A stretch of DNA of 64,000 nt, taken from assembly GCF_025950235.1 (NCBI RefSeq), contig NZ_JAPDDT010000003.1, positions 496,001-560,000 of the forward strand, read 5' to 3'. This DNA comes from Luteolibacter arcticus (GTDB taxonomy: Bacteria > Verrucomicrobiota > Verrucomicrobiia > Verrucomicrobiales > Akkermansiaceae). Positions within the stretch are counted from its first letter, which is position 1. Every line of letters begins with the position of its first letter. The translations under genes were made by a program, and so were the position numbers. This document shows positions 41,467-48,945 of the stretch, piece by piece. The notes beneath the pieces are model-generated. The model did no database searches. It saw only the letters and a list, made by a program, of their open reading frames with translations, and was not told the origin of the DNA.

Positions 41467-42735
41467 ATGGATAAGCTCATCGTTCACGGCGGCACCCCGA
41501 TCCACGGGGCGATCACGATTTCAGGATCGAAGAACGCCTCGCTGCCGATTCTCGCCGCCACCCTGCTGACCGATGAGGACTGCGTGATCCGCCGCGTGCC
41601 CGATGTCTCGGACACGAACTACATGGTCCAGATCCTCACCGCGCTGGGCGCGGATGTGGAGCGTTTCTCCGGCACCGTGCGCGTGACCGCGGCCGACATT
41701 TCCGATACCGCCGACTACGAGATCGTGCGCCGCATGCGCGCCTCGGTCTGCGTGATGGGACCACTGCTCGCACGCAAGGGCCGCTGCGTGGTGGCGCTAC
41801 CCGGCGGCTGCGTGATCGGCGACCGCCCGGTCGATCTTCACGTCCGCGGCCTGGAAGGCCTCGGCGCGAAGGCGGAAATCGAAGGCGGCAATGTCGTCCT
41901 GTCCGCTCCCGATGGCTTGAAAGGTGCGACCATCGACCTCTGCGGCCCGATGGGACCGACCGTGCTCGGCACCGACAACGTGATGATGGCCGCCACGCTC
42001 GCCGAAGGCATCACCACCATTACCTCCGCCGCGTGCGAACCCGAGGTCGTCGACCTCGCCGATTTCCTCAATGCGATGGGCGCGAAGATCCGCGGCGCCG
42101 GCACACCGGTCATCACGATCGAAGGCGTGGCGAAGCTGAAGGGCTGCGTTCACAACGTGATCCCCGACCGCATCGAGGCCGGCACCTTCATGGTCGCCGC
42201 GGCGCTCGCCGGCGAAGGCGTCACGCTGCGCCGCATCCGCCACGAGCATCTCACCGCCATCACCCAAGCGCTGCGCAAGGCAGGACACCAGGTGCACTTC
42301 AATGACGTCGGCGACGCCTGCACCGTGCATCGCGGCGACAACCCCATGCCCGCGGAAATCGTCACCGAGCCGTATCCCGGTTACCCCACCGACATGCAGG
42401 CGCAGATGTCCGCCCTCTTCGCGACCACGCCCGGCACCAGCATGGTGGTCGACACGATCTTCCCGCAGCGCTTCATGCACTGCGCCGAGCTAAAGCGCAT
42501 GGGTGCCGATATCCAGGTCAGCGAGGGCAAGGCAGTCATCAAGGGCGTGGAGCAACTCAGCGCCGCGCCCGTGATGGCAAGCGACCTGCGCGCCTCCGCC
42601 GCACTGGTGCTCGCCGCTCTAACAGCCAAAGGCTCCACCGAGATCCGGCGCCTCTATCACATCGACCGCGGCTACGAGCACATCGATGAAAAGCTCCAGG
42701 CGCTCGGCGCGCACGTGGAGCGGGTGCGGGAGTAA
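41467..42735 (+). CDS. murA: UDP-N-acetylglucosamine 1-carboxyvinyltransferase
   Basis: A 422-residue enolpyruvyl transferase that adds phosphoenolpyruvate to UDP-GlcNAc in the first committed step of peptidoglycan synthesis. The N-terminal GSKNASLPILAATLLT motif binds substrate. The fosfomycin-sensitive catalytic loop is present as ALPGGCVIGDRPVDLHV, with the active Cys in GGC. Further family motifs are DNVMMAATLAEG, EVVDLADFLNAMGA and RIEAGTFMVAAALAG. It is of normal length and complete. The gene ends directly before a tandem repeat array (42737 onward). Presence of murA and LPS-type export genes fits a didermal cell with peptidoglycan. Confidence 0.95.
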   Translation: MDKLIVHGGTPIHGAITISGSKNASLPILAATLLTDEDCVIRRVPDVSDTNYMVQILTALGADVERFSGTVRVTAADISDTADYEIVRRMRASVCVMGPLLARKGRCVVALPGGCVIGDRPVDLHVRGLEGLGAKAEIEGGNVVLSAPDGLKGATIDLCGPMGPTVLGTDNVMMAATLAEGITTITSAACEPEVVDLADFLNAMGAKIRGAGTPVITIEGVAKLKGCVHNVIPDRIEAGTFMVAAALAGEGVTLRRIRHEHLTAITQALRKAGHQVHFNDVGDACTVHRGDNPMPAEIVTEPYPGYPTDMQAQMSALFATTPGTSMVVDTIFPQRFMHCAELKRMGADIQVSEGKAVIKGVEQLSAAPVMASDLRASAALVLAALTAKGSTEIRRLYHIDRGYEHIDEKLQALGAHVERVRE

Positions 42736-42736
42736 G

Positions 42737-42927
42737 GTGGTCCGCACACTCCGTGTGCGGTCGAAGCAGTTATCACGGAGCTCGGAGACCTCGTGCCATC
42801 GTGGTCCGCACACTCCGTGTGCGGCAGAAGCAGCTCTCCCAGCCCCCGGAGACCCTGTGCCTTCGTGGTCCACACTCCGTGTCCGGCCGAAGCAGTTCTG
42901 GCAGCACACGGAGACCTCGTAGCCTAC
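42737..42927. repeat. Tandem 64-bp repeat, three units, GTGGTCCGCAC family
   Basis: Three head-to-tail units start at 42737, 42801 and 42865, so the period is exactly 64 bp. Each opens with GTGGTCCGCACACTCC, continues with the complementary GTGTGCGG, then GAAGCAG, and has GGAGACC and TGTGCC or a relative in the second half. The opening CCGCACACTCCGTGTGCGG is a near-perfect hairpin. The third unit lacks two bases in the stem. The array begins one base after the murA stop codon and has no spacer variation typical of CRISPR. Confidence 0.85.
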
Positions 42928-42980
42928 CACGAGTCCGCCCGTTGAAACCTCGGGTTTCCATCCACCCCAAGGTCGCTTCA

Positions 42981-43083
42981 ACCGAACGCGGAGCGTGCGG
43001 ACCACATAAGACGCCCCGTTACAGCCCCGGAGTTTCCGAGCGCCACTAGATCGCTACAGCCGCACTCGGAGAGTGCGGACTAC
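42981..43083. repeat. Two reverse-orientation copies of the GTGGTCCGCAC element
   Basis: GAACGCGGAGCGTGCGGACC (within 42981-43005) and CCGCACTCGGAGAGTGCGGA (within 43058-43083) read, on the minus strand, as members of the same family as the array at 42737. With that array they form an inverted arrangement spanning the whole murA-oxidoreductase gap. The last copy overlaps the 3' end of the oxidoreductase frame. Confidence 0.75.
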
Positions 43084-43999
43084 TTTGCGCATGAATCAGC
43101 CGCGTGATCTCCAGCGCCAGCTCAAGCGCCGCCGTTCCCTGCTGCCCCGTCACCGCAGGATCATGCCCGGTCGCCACACTCGCGACGAATGCGGCCAGCT
43201 CCAGCTTCAGCGGCTCGTCCTTCTCCACCTCCACCTCGGCGCGCTGTATGCCCATGCCTTCCTTCCAATGGATCTGGCCGGCCTGCTCCTGGTAATCCAG
43301 CGAGAGGTAGCAGTCGGATTGGAAGACGCGGATCTTGCGCATCTTCTCCGGGCTGATGCGGCTGGCGGTGACGTTCGCCACGCAGCCGTTCTCGAATCGG
43401 ATGCGGGCATTGGCGATGTCCTCCGAGGGCATCAGCACCGGCACACCCACCGCATCGATGCTCGCGATCGGCGAGCGGACGAGATGAAGGATGACCTCCA
43501 GATCATGGATCATCAGGTCCAGCACCACACCGATGTCGATGCTGCGATTCGGGAAAGGGGAAAGCCGGTGCGCCTCGATGAAAGTGGGATGCGTGAGCCG
43601 TTGCTCAAGCTGACGGAGCACCGGATTGAAGCGCTCAATGTGGCCGACCTGCAGGATGCGGCCGGTGCGCTTCGAGGTATCGACCAGCGCGCGGGCATCG
43701 TCCACCGACGGCGCGATCGGCTTCTCCATCAGCACGTGCGAGCCGAGTTCCATCAAGCGGCAGCCGACCTCCCGGTGGGCGATCGTGGGCACCGCCACGC
43801 TGATCGCCTCGGCGCGCTCGGCGAGTTCTTCAAGTGAGGAAACCGGCTCGGTGCCGAACTCATCCGCGACGGCCTTTGCGCGGCCGGCATCGGCATCATA
43901 GACCGCGCAGAGTTTCGCGCCCGGGATCAGGCTGTAAACGCGGGCATGGTTGCGCCCCATCGACCCCGCCCCGGCGACCCCTGCACGAATGATTTCCAT
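43046..43999 (-). CDS. Gfo/Idh/MocA-family NAD(P)-dependent oxidoreductase, possibly GnnA-like
   Basis: A 317-residue sugar-type oxidoreductase. The Rossmann motif is GVAGAGSMGRNHARVY, the family Lys is in LMEKPIAPS, and the second-domain motif is VGHIERFNPVL. IDIGVVLDLMIHDLEVIL carries the conserved Asp/His that acts on the substrate. The group with ERFNP and MIHDLE resembles UDP-GlcNAc 3-dehydrogenases (GnnA) working with lipid A enzymes, but no gnnB or lpx gene is adjacent here, so the substrate is uncertain. The C-terminal sequence QSSPHSPSAAVAI is encoded partly by a repeat copy at 43058-43083, so the true ancestral end may have been slightly upstream. Confidence 0.82.
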   Translation of the reverse strand: MEIIRAGVAGAGSMGRNHARVYSLIPGAKLCAVYDADAGRAKAVADEFGTEPVSSLEELAERAEAISVAVPTIAHREVGCRLMELGSHVLMEKPIAPSVDDARALVDTSKRTGRILQVGHIERFNPVLRQLEQRLTHPTFIEAHRLSPFPNRSIDIGVVLDLMIHDLEVILHLVRSPIASIDAVGVPVLMPSEDIANARIRFENGCVANVTASRISPEKMRKIRVFQSDCYLSLDYQEQAGQIHWKEGMGIQRAEVEVEKDEPLKLELAAFVASVATGHDPAVTGQQGTAALELALEITRLIHAQSSPHSPSAAVAI

Positions 44000-44064
44000 G
44001 GGCGTTAGCTAGGCGGCTGGAAGCGACTCGGGCAAGTCCTTCACGGGGCATCATCGCATGCATA

Positions 44065-44208
44065 GTGGTCCGCACGCTCCGCGTGCGGCCGAAGCGCCCC
44101 TAAGGGCAGCAGGAAACCTCAAGCCTCTGACTGCCTGCTCTTGGTAACCCACCAAGTCTCCGACAACCGCCAGAACCGCCTCCACCGCACCAGCGGAGTG
44201 CGGACCAC
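44065..44208. repeat. Inverted pair of GTGGTCCGCAC elements upstream of the esterase gene
   Basis: A forward copy, GTGGTCCGCACGCTCCGCGT and then GCGGCCGAAGCG, is at 44065-44096. A reverse copy, ACCGCACCAGCGGAGTGCGG then ACCAC, is at 44184-44208. The two face each other across about 90 bp of unrecognised sequence. The pair lies in the 262-bp divergent gap between the oxidoreductase and esterase genes. Confidence 0.75.
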
Positions 44209-44261
44209 CATGGACACCCTTCCCGCTTGGCTTTTCCGGCCGGCCCGACTGGAGTGCTGAC

Positions 44262-44954
44262 ATGCGATTCCTCGCGTTCTTGCTGCTCCTGCCATTCACC
44301 GCCATGGCCGCCCCCACCGAATCCCGCGAAAGCCTCGAATGGAAGAAGGGCGAAAAGCTCGCCTACCTCCAGTATCTGCCGGAGGGCTACGAAGAGACCA
44401 AGGATCCCCAGCCGCTGGTCATTTTCCTCCACGGCTCGGGCGAACGCGGCACCAATCTCGACCTGGTCAAGAAACACGGCCCGCCGAAGATCGCGATGAA
44501 TGGCCACGGCCTTCCCTTCATCCTCGCCGCCCCGCAGTGCCCGGGCGACCGCTGGTGGAATCCCGACGAAGTGATCGCGCTCACCAAGCATCTCGCGCAG
44601 ACACTGCGCGTCGACCCCAAGCGCATCCACCTGACCGGCATCAGCATGGGCGGCTACGGTACCTGGGCCGCCCTCGCCAAAGCACCGGACCTCTACGCCA
44701 GCGGCGTGCCCATCTGCGGCGGCGGCGATCCGGCCACCGCGAAAACGCTCGCGAAAATCCCCATCTGGACCTTCCACGGCGAAAAGGATCAAGCGGTCCC
44801 AGTCGCCAAGTCCCGCGAGATGGAAGACGCGATCCTCAAAGCCGGCGGCAAGAAATTCCGCTCCACCTACTACCCCGACGAAGGCCACGAATCGTGGACT
44901 CCGGCCTACGCCGATCCCGCGCTGCTCGCGTGGATGATGCTGCAGAGCCGCTAG
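44262..44954 (+). CDS. Exported alpha/beta-hydrolase (esterase/dienelactone-hydrolase-like)
   Basis: A 230-residue protein with a signal peptide (MRFLAFLLLLPFTAMAA). The mature enzyme has an alpha/beta-hydrolase fold. The oxyanion-hole segment is VIFLHGSGERG, the nucleophile Ser is in TGISMGGYGTW, the acidic residue in FHGEKDQAVP, and the catalytic His in DEGHESWTPAY. The sequence PLVIFLHGSGERG is typical of predicted carboxylesterases that often accompany glycan degradation in verrucomicrobia. The exact substrate cannot be inferred. It is followed by two small palindromes and a repeat arm before the convergent phosphatase gene. Confidence 0.85.
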   Translation: MRFLAFLLLLPFTAMAAPTESRESLEWKKGEKLAYLQYLPEGYEETKDPQPLVIFLHGSGERGTNLDLVKKHGPPKIAMNGHGLPFILAAPQCPGDRWWNPDEVIALTKHLAQTLRVDPKRIHLTGISMGGYGTWAALAKAPDLYASGVPICGGGDPATAKTLAKIPIWTFHGEKDQAVPVAKSREMEDAILKAGGKKFRSTYYPDEGHESWTPAYADPALLAWMMLQSR

Positions 44955-44971
44955 ATCAAGACACTGGGAAC

Positions 44972-45021
44972 GCGGAATTCATTCCGCCTGGCCTGCCCTC
45001 CGTAGCTTCAGCGAAGGAGGG
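44972..45021. terminator. Two small hairpins after the esterase gene
   Basis: GCGGAA and TTCCGC at 44972-44987 form a stem around TTCA. CCCTCC (44996-45001) and GGAGGG (45016-45021) form a second stem around GTAGCTTCAGCGAA. Neither is followed by a long thymine run. They lie 17 bp or more beyond the esterase stop, in a convergent region, so a terminator role for one or both genes is likely but not certain. Confidence 0.45.
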
Positions 45022-45040
45022 ACGGGTGCCCTTTCGACCC

Positions 45041-45077
45041 TTCAGATTTCGTCGTTTCGCCCGTTTCGTTGTTCCTT
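45041..45077. repeat. Solo arm of the GAAACGAACGAAAT repeat
   Basis: TTCAGATTTCGTCGTTTCGC and the following CGTTTCGTTGTTCCTT closely match the right arm of the palindrome at 16316-16419, but no matching left arm is present here. It lies in the convergent spacer between the esterase and phosphatase genes. Confidence 0.6.
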
Positions 45078-45099
45078 CCAATTTCCCCGCAAAGGGTCC

Positions 45100-45780
45100 T
45101 CAGGCAAAGGTCGCAAGCACCACCGGATCATCCAGCCGCTCGACCACCCTATCCGCCCCACAAGCGCGGAGCTGGTCGGCAGTAAAGTGACCCGTGGCCA
45201 CCGCGAGACAACGGGCACCCATCGCCTTCGCGCAGGCGACATCCTTCGGCGTATCGCCGATCACAAGAGTCTCATCCGCCGTGAATTCACGGCCGGCGTG
45301 AACAGCGGCCCTTCGGAGTGCCACCGGGCCCAGCAAATTGCGGTCCGCGTGATCACAGCCGTAAGCGCCGAACCCGAAATGCGCATCAAGGCCGAAGTGC
45401 CGCATCTTCGCCGCGGCACCGCCCGCCATATTTCCGGTCAGCAGCCCAACAGTCACGCCGGGCAGTCGCGACAGGCTTTCCAATAGCTCCACCGCACCCG
45501 GCAGCACCCGTCCCGGATAGCCGCCGCGGGCGAGGTTGTTTTCCAAGTGGCGAAGGTAGCAGGCGAAGAATGCCCGCTCCTCCTCCGGCCCATGGGTCCG
45601 GTCAAAGTGGGACAGGATCCCCGCCAGCACACCGAGGTCGGTGCTGCCAGCGAGATCAAGCTCGGGCCCGCTGCCGCCGAAGCGTTCTTCGGCGGCTGCC
45701 TGCAAGGCCCGCATCCCGGCACCACCGGTATCCACCAGGGTGCCGTCGATGTCGAACAGCCAGAGTTTCGCCGCGAGCAC
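45100..45780 (-). CDS. HAD-superfamily phosphatase, phosphoglycolate-phosphatase-like
   Basis: A 226-residue HAD hydrolase. Motif I is LWLFDIDGTLVDTGG (nucleophile and general-acid Asp), motif II is GLLTGN (Thr), and motif IV is VIGDTPKDV (Asp pair), with a helical cap domain between. The Lys/Arg of motif III is not obvious. It resembles Gph/phosphoglycolate phosphatases, which clear 2-phosphoglycolate from repaired DNA ends, but HAD enzymes of this size have varied substrates. The start is GTG at 45780, 9 bp after the infC stop on the same strand, without a Shine-Dalgarno sequence, so it is probably translated from the infC transcript. Confidence 0.85.
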   Translation of the reverse strand: MLAAKLWLFDIDGTLVDTGGAGMRALQAAAEERFGGSGPELDLAGSTDLGVLAGILSHFDRTHGPEEERAFFACYLRHLENNLARGGYPGRVLPGAVELLESLSRLPGVTVGLLTGNMAGGAAAKMRHFGLDAHFGFGAYGCDHADRNLLGPVALRRAAVHAGREFTADETLVIGDTPKDVACAKAMGARCLAVATGHFTADQLRACGADRVVERLDDPVVLATFA

Positions 45781-45789
45781 GGAGGGATC

Positions 45790-46608
45790 TCAGTCCTTCT
45801 CGGCGGGGGCCGCTTCTTTGGCTTCAGCCTTGGCTTCAACCTTACCCTTGGCCTTGGCCTTGGGTTCAGCTTCCACCTTGGGCTCGGCCTCGGCCTTCGA
45901 TTCGGCCTCTCCCTCGGGTTCCGCCCCGGCAACCTGTGCCTTGGCTTCCTCCTCGGTGAGTCCTTCGTTGCCGGCTTCCTCGTTGAAGCCTTCTTCGTCT
46001 TCCTCGAAGTCGTCTTCTTCCATCAGTTCACCGTGGAAGAGATGGAACCTCCGCTTGCGCTGGTGCGCCGGTAGCGGCGAGAGTGTCATGCCGACGGCAC
46101 GGCCATTGAGGCGCGGCTCCTGGTCGACGTGGGCGATCAGCTTGAGATCCTCGATGATGCGCTTCATCATCACGAAGCCGAGTTCCTTATGGGCGTTTTC
46201 GCGACCACGGAACTGCAGGACCATGCGCACCTTGTGACCCGTATCGAGGAAGGTCTCGGCGCGGCCCATCTTAATGTTGTAGTCGTGCGTGCCAGTACCC
46301 ACCCGGAATTTCACTTCCTTCATGCGGGTCGAGCTCTTCGACTTCACCTTCTTCAGCTTCGACTGCTCGTACTTGTACTTGCCGTAGTCGACGATGCGGC
46401 AGACCGGCGGGTCGGCGTTCGGGGCGATTTCGACCAGGTCGAGCCCGATCATCTTCGCCTTCTCCAGTGCCTCGCGGGAGCTCATGACTCCCATCTGGTC
46501 ACCGTTGAACAGTACGACGCGCACCTTGGGCGCGCGGATCCGGTCGTTGATGCGCGTCATGTCGCGCTGCTGACGACCCTTGAAATTACCTTTTGATGGC
46601 TTGGCGAT
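45790..46608 (-). CDS. infC: Translation initiation factor IF-3, probable ATC start, long acidic C-terminal tail
   Basis: A 272-residue IF-3, which binds the 30S subunit and checks start-codon pairing. I extend the gene from the ATG at 46560 to the ATC codon at 46608. The added 16 codons (IAKPSKGNFKGRQQRD) give a normal IF-3 N-terminus and place a perfect GGAGG 8 bases upstream, whereas the ATG has none. Non-AUG infC starts underlie IF-3 autoregulation in E. coli. The N-domain has RIRAPKVRVV and PPVCRIVDYGKYKYEQ; the C-domain has RVGTGTHDYNIKM and VRMVLQFRGRENAHKELG. After about residue 185 there is an added tail of Glu/Asp, then Ala/Lys/Glu-Pro repeats, about 85 residues not found in E. coli IF-3. 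Confidence 0.9.
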   Translation of the reverse strand: MAKPSKGNFKGRQQRDMTRINDRIRAPKVRVVLFNGDQMGVMSSREALEKAKMIGLDLVEIAPNADPPVCRIVDYGKYKYEQSKLKKVKSKSSTRMKEVKFRVGTGTHDYNIKMGRAETFLDTGHKVRMVLQFRGRENAHKELGFVMMKRIIEDLKLIAHVDQEPRLNGRAVGMTLSPLPAHQRKRRFHLFHGELMEEDDFEEDEEGFNEEAGNEGLTEEEAKAQVAGAEPEGEAESKAEAEPKVEAEPKAKAKGKVEAKAEAKEAAPAEKD

Positions 46609-46621
46609 GGCTGTGTCCTCC
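46609..46621 (-). promoter_or_regulatory. Shine-Dalgarno GGAGG before the infC ATC start
   Basis: GGAGG (minus strand, 46621-46617) is separated by the 8 bases ACACAGCC from the ATC codon at 46608-46606. Almost no other gene in the window has so good a ribosome-binding site, which is why it decides the infC start. Confidence 0.75.
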
Positions 46622-47100
46622 GTGGGGTTCAGTGCGACGCGGGCTGGTACGGGAAATCCGCACCTTCACCTGCGAAGGGGTTCGTGGAACGCCGGCCCGG
46701 ATCGAGAGCGATCATACGGGGCCGAATGAGCCGCGCCGTTCACGATGAACAGCTGGCAAATTTCTTACTTCGTGGCGTTCCAAAGAAAACATCATGTGGC
46801 CGGAGGCGGCCGGTGGTCGCAAAAGGCGCGACGGCAGGATTTCCCTGCTTCGCGAGCGACTGAAGCAAGTGTATAGGACCGGACGGCCCTCCGGGCAAGC
46901 GGGATTTTCGGGGTGTTTCGTCGGGAAATCCTGGTCCGCGCTCTCCGAGTGCGGCCGACGAAGCGGCTCAGGCGGTCATTGGCGACCTTGGGGAGGTTCG
47001 GGCCACCGCTCCCCCGACTCGACCTGCGGATGAAAGAAGCATCAAATCCTCGGGACGTCCCGCCCAACCGCCTCGCCATCGAACACGCCGAGTCCTTCCA
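46622..47100. other. infC leader and spacer with one GTGGTCCGCAC-family copy
   Basis: This gene-free stretch of about 480 bp lies between infC and the divergent acetyltransferase gene. The part nearest infC should include its promoter and a leader of up to 150 bases; a GGAACGCC sequence occurs twice on the minus strand (around 46693 and 46780), possibly pairing regions, but no firm attenuator was traced. At 46932-46965 CTGGTCCGCGCTCTCCGAGT followed by GCGGCCGACGAAGCG is a forward copy of the dispersed repeat. No coding sequence is supported. Confidence 0.45.
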
Positions 47101-47613
47101 ATGACGCCAGCCATTCGCATCCTCCCCGCCACCGAGGAACACGCCGAAGCGGTGTGGCAGATCTTCCGTGAAGTGATCGCGGCGGGCGATGCCTATGTCT
47201 TCGAAGCGAATACCACGCGTGCGGCCTTCGTTGCCTACTGGTTCGCCGCTCATGCCCACGTGGCCGTCGAGGACGGGCAGGTGCTCGGCAGCTACATCGT
47301 GAAGGCAAATCAGCCCGGCCGGGGATCGCACGTCGCGAATGCCAGCTACATGGTCGCATCCGCCGCGCGCGGAAAAGGCATCGGCGGCCTGATGTGCGAG
47401 CACTCGCTGCGCGAGGCAAAGGCGCTCGGCTTCCGCGCGATGCAGTTCAATATCGTGGTCGCCACGAATGCCGCCGCCGTGTCGCTATGGGAAAAGCACG
47501 GCTTCAAAATTGCCGGCACCTTGCCCGGTGCCTTTCGCCATGAGGCGCTGGGCTACGTGGATGCCCACGTGATGTTCCGCGACCTCGCGGACATCAGATC
47601 ACCGCAGCTTTGA
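47101..47613 (+). CDS. GNAT-family N-acetyltransferase
   Basis: A 170-residue acyl-CoA N-acyltransferase. The acetyl-CoA pyrophosphate-binding motif is present as VASAARGKGIGGLMCEHSL, preceded by the strand SYIVKANQPG and followed by the family strand FNIVVATNAAAVSLWEKHGF. The order of motifs (beta4-alpha3-beta5-alpha4) is normal. Its acceptor (amino acid, protein or small amine) is not deducible. The last 15 bases overlap the end of the convergent anti-sigma-like gene, so the two transcripts run into each other. Confidence 0.85.
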   Translation: MTPAIRILPATEEHAEAVWQIFREVIAAGDAYVFEANTTRAAFVAYWFAAHAHVAVEDGQVLGSYIVKANQPGRGSHVANASYMVASAARGKGIGGLMCEHSLREAKALGFRAMQFNIVVATNAAAVSLWEKHGFKIAGTLPGAFRHEALGYVDAHVMFRDLADIRSPQL

Positions 47614-48945
47614 ACCGCGCGACCGGCGCTCGCCGGAAACGATCACCTTCGGCACCACCTTGTTGGTCGCTGCCGCGGCCACGCTGCTCGCCGCGATCGG
47701 CAGCTCCACCAGACTGAATGACTTCACGCCATTGATGTCCGGCAGGCTGAAGAAGAGACGGCAGGTCCCCTCCTGCGACATGGAAGGGAGCACCGGAATC
47801 CGGTTGTCGGCCGCTGCCAGGACCTCGTTGGTCTTCACCTCCGTGGACGTCACTGCCGGATTCTCCACGGACAGCCTGCCTTCATTGCCCTCGGCATCGG
47901 TCCAGATCACCACCTGCTCGAAACCAGCGGCCGGCGGTGGGACCTGATCGATCAGCACCTTGGCGGTGTTGCTTGCCGGATCCTCGATGACGTAGCCTTC
48001 AGGCTGGGTGCGCAGCGCCACGCTGTTTGCGGCCAAGGTCTTTTCATCCGGAACGTAGAAAGCGTTGATATTGTCGTCCGCCGTCATCATCCGGCCGAGG
48101 TAACCGCGACCGTTCTCATCGGGAAACCAGATCATCTCCCGTTCCTCATCGAAGTAGGCACCATCTTCAGAAACCAGGAGGCCATACTCCTCCACGGCAT
48201 TCGGGGGGAAATTCAAATGCCGGATGAACTCGCCCTCGGCTAGGGACAAGCCCTCTGGCACCCAGCCGCGCTTGAGCACAAACCGGGCAGGATCTCCCGC
48301 GGAACCGCTTTCCATTTCCAACAACGAACTCAGCGCATCCGCGAGTGCACCGACCACACGGCGCTGCATTTCGTCCGGTTCCGGCAGCAGGGCATCCGGT
48401 GAGTGAAGACCCAGCACGCGCGGAGCGTCAAAGGCACCCCGTTCATCGAGAGACGCCACCTGCGCCTGCGCCCTCAGCAGTTCCTCGCGCATGCGCCGGT
48501 CATTCGGAATCACCCGGCGATCCGGTGGCAATAGCGGCGTGATAGGAGAAGCCGCGACTTCCGGGCGGACTTGCTGCGAGAGAAAGACGGGCGGATCCAC
48601 GGTCGCCACCGGCGAAGCCTTTTCTCCGTCGCGAGGCCACAGCAGAAAGGTGATCGCGGCAGCCACCCAGCCACTGGCCGCCAGCCAAGGGAAAAATCTC
48701 GTATGCCGGCGGGCGAGCGGAGTGCGCGCGTCCACCTTCGACATCAGCAACGACAAGACGTCGGGAGGGGCAGCGCACAGGGGCGAAGCCGCGAGCCAGA
48801 CATCCGCTGCCACTTCTTGGACGGCGCGGATTTCCTCCAGGCACTTCGCGTCCCGCACCAGCCGCGGATCACTGCGCGCCGCATCGTCGTGCGGCAGCAG
48901 GTCCAGCGCCTTGGCGGTTGCATCCTCGAGATTATTGCGGGGCAT
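47599..48945 (-). CDS. Probable transmembrane anti-sigma factor / regulator of the ECF gene
   Basis: A 448-residue membrane protein. The first 85 residues are a soluble, Asp/Leu-rich domain (TAKALDLLPHDDAARSDPRL, VQEVAADVWLAASPL) resembling the cytoplasmic part of anti-sigma factors. A transmembrane helix follows (about residues 86-102, FFPWLAASGWVAAAITFLLW). The outer part, residues of about 105-448, includes a helical region and a beta-rich domain with PNAVEEYGLLVSEDGAYF and WFPDENGRGYLGRM, ending in a basic tail. The start codon lies inside the last codons of the upstream ECF sigma gene (14-bp overlap), which supports co-translation. The zinc-binding HxxxCxxC signature of ZAS anti-sigmas is absent, so the role is inferred mainly from topology and neighbour. 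Confidence 0.68.
   Translation of the reverse strand: MPRNNLEDATAKALDLLPHDDAARSDPRLVRDAKCLEEIRAVQEVAADVWLAASPLCAAPPDVLSLLMSKVDARTPLARRHTRFFPWLAASGWVAAAITFLLWPRDGEKASPVATVDPPVFLSQQVRPEVAASPITPLLPPDRRVIPNDRRMREELLRAQAQVASLDERGAFDAPRVLGLHSPDALLPEPDEMQRRVVGALADALSSLLEMESGSAGDPARFVLKRGWVPEGLSLAEGEFIRHLNFPPNAVEEYGLLVSEDGAYFDEEREMIWFPDENGRGYLGRMMTADDNINAFYVPDEKTLAANSVALRTQPEGYVIEDPASNTAKVLIDQVPPPAAGFEQVVIWTDAEGNEGRLSVENPAVTSTEVKTNEVLAAADNRIPVLPSMSQEGTCRLFFSLPDINGVKSFSLVELPIAASSVAAAATNKVVPKVIVSGERRSRGSKLR

Noticed and set aside
42737-42927. Repeat array considered as a CRISPR
   Set aside because: The 64-bp units are contiguous with no unique spacers, the copies are degenerate, and no cas gene is in the window.
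46650-46740. tRNA or T-box-like structure near infC suggested by GGTTCGTGG
   Set aside because: No acceptor stem, anticodon arm or CCA-like end can be paired; only a chance T-loop-like word.
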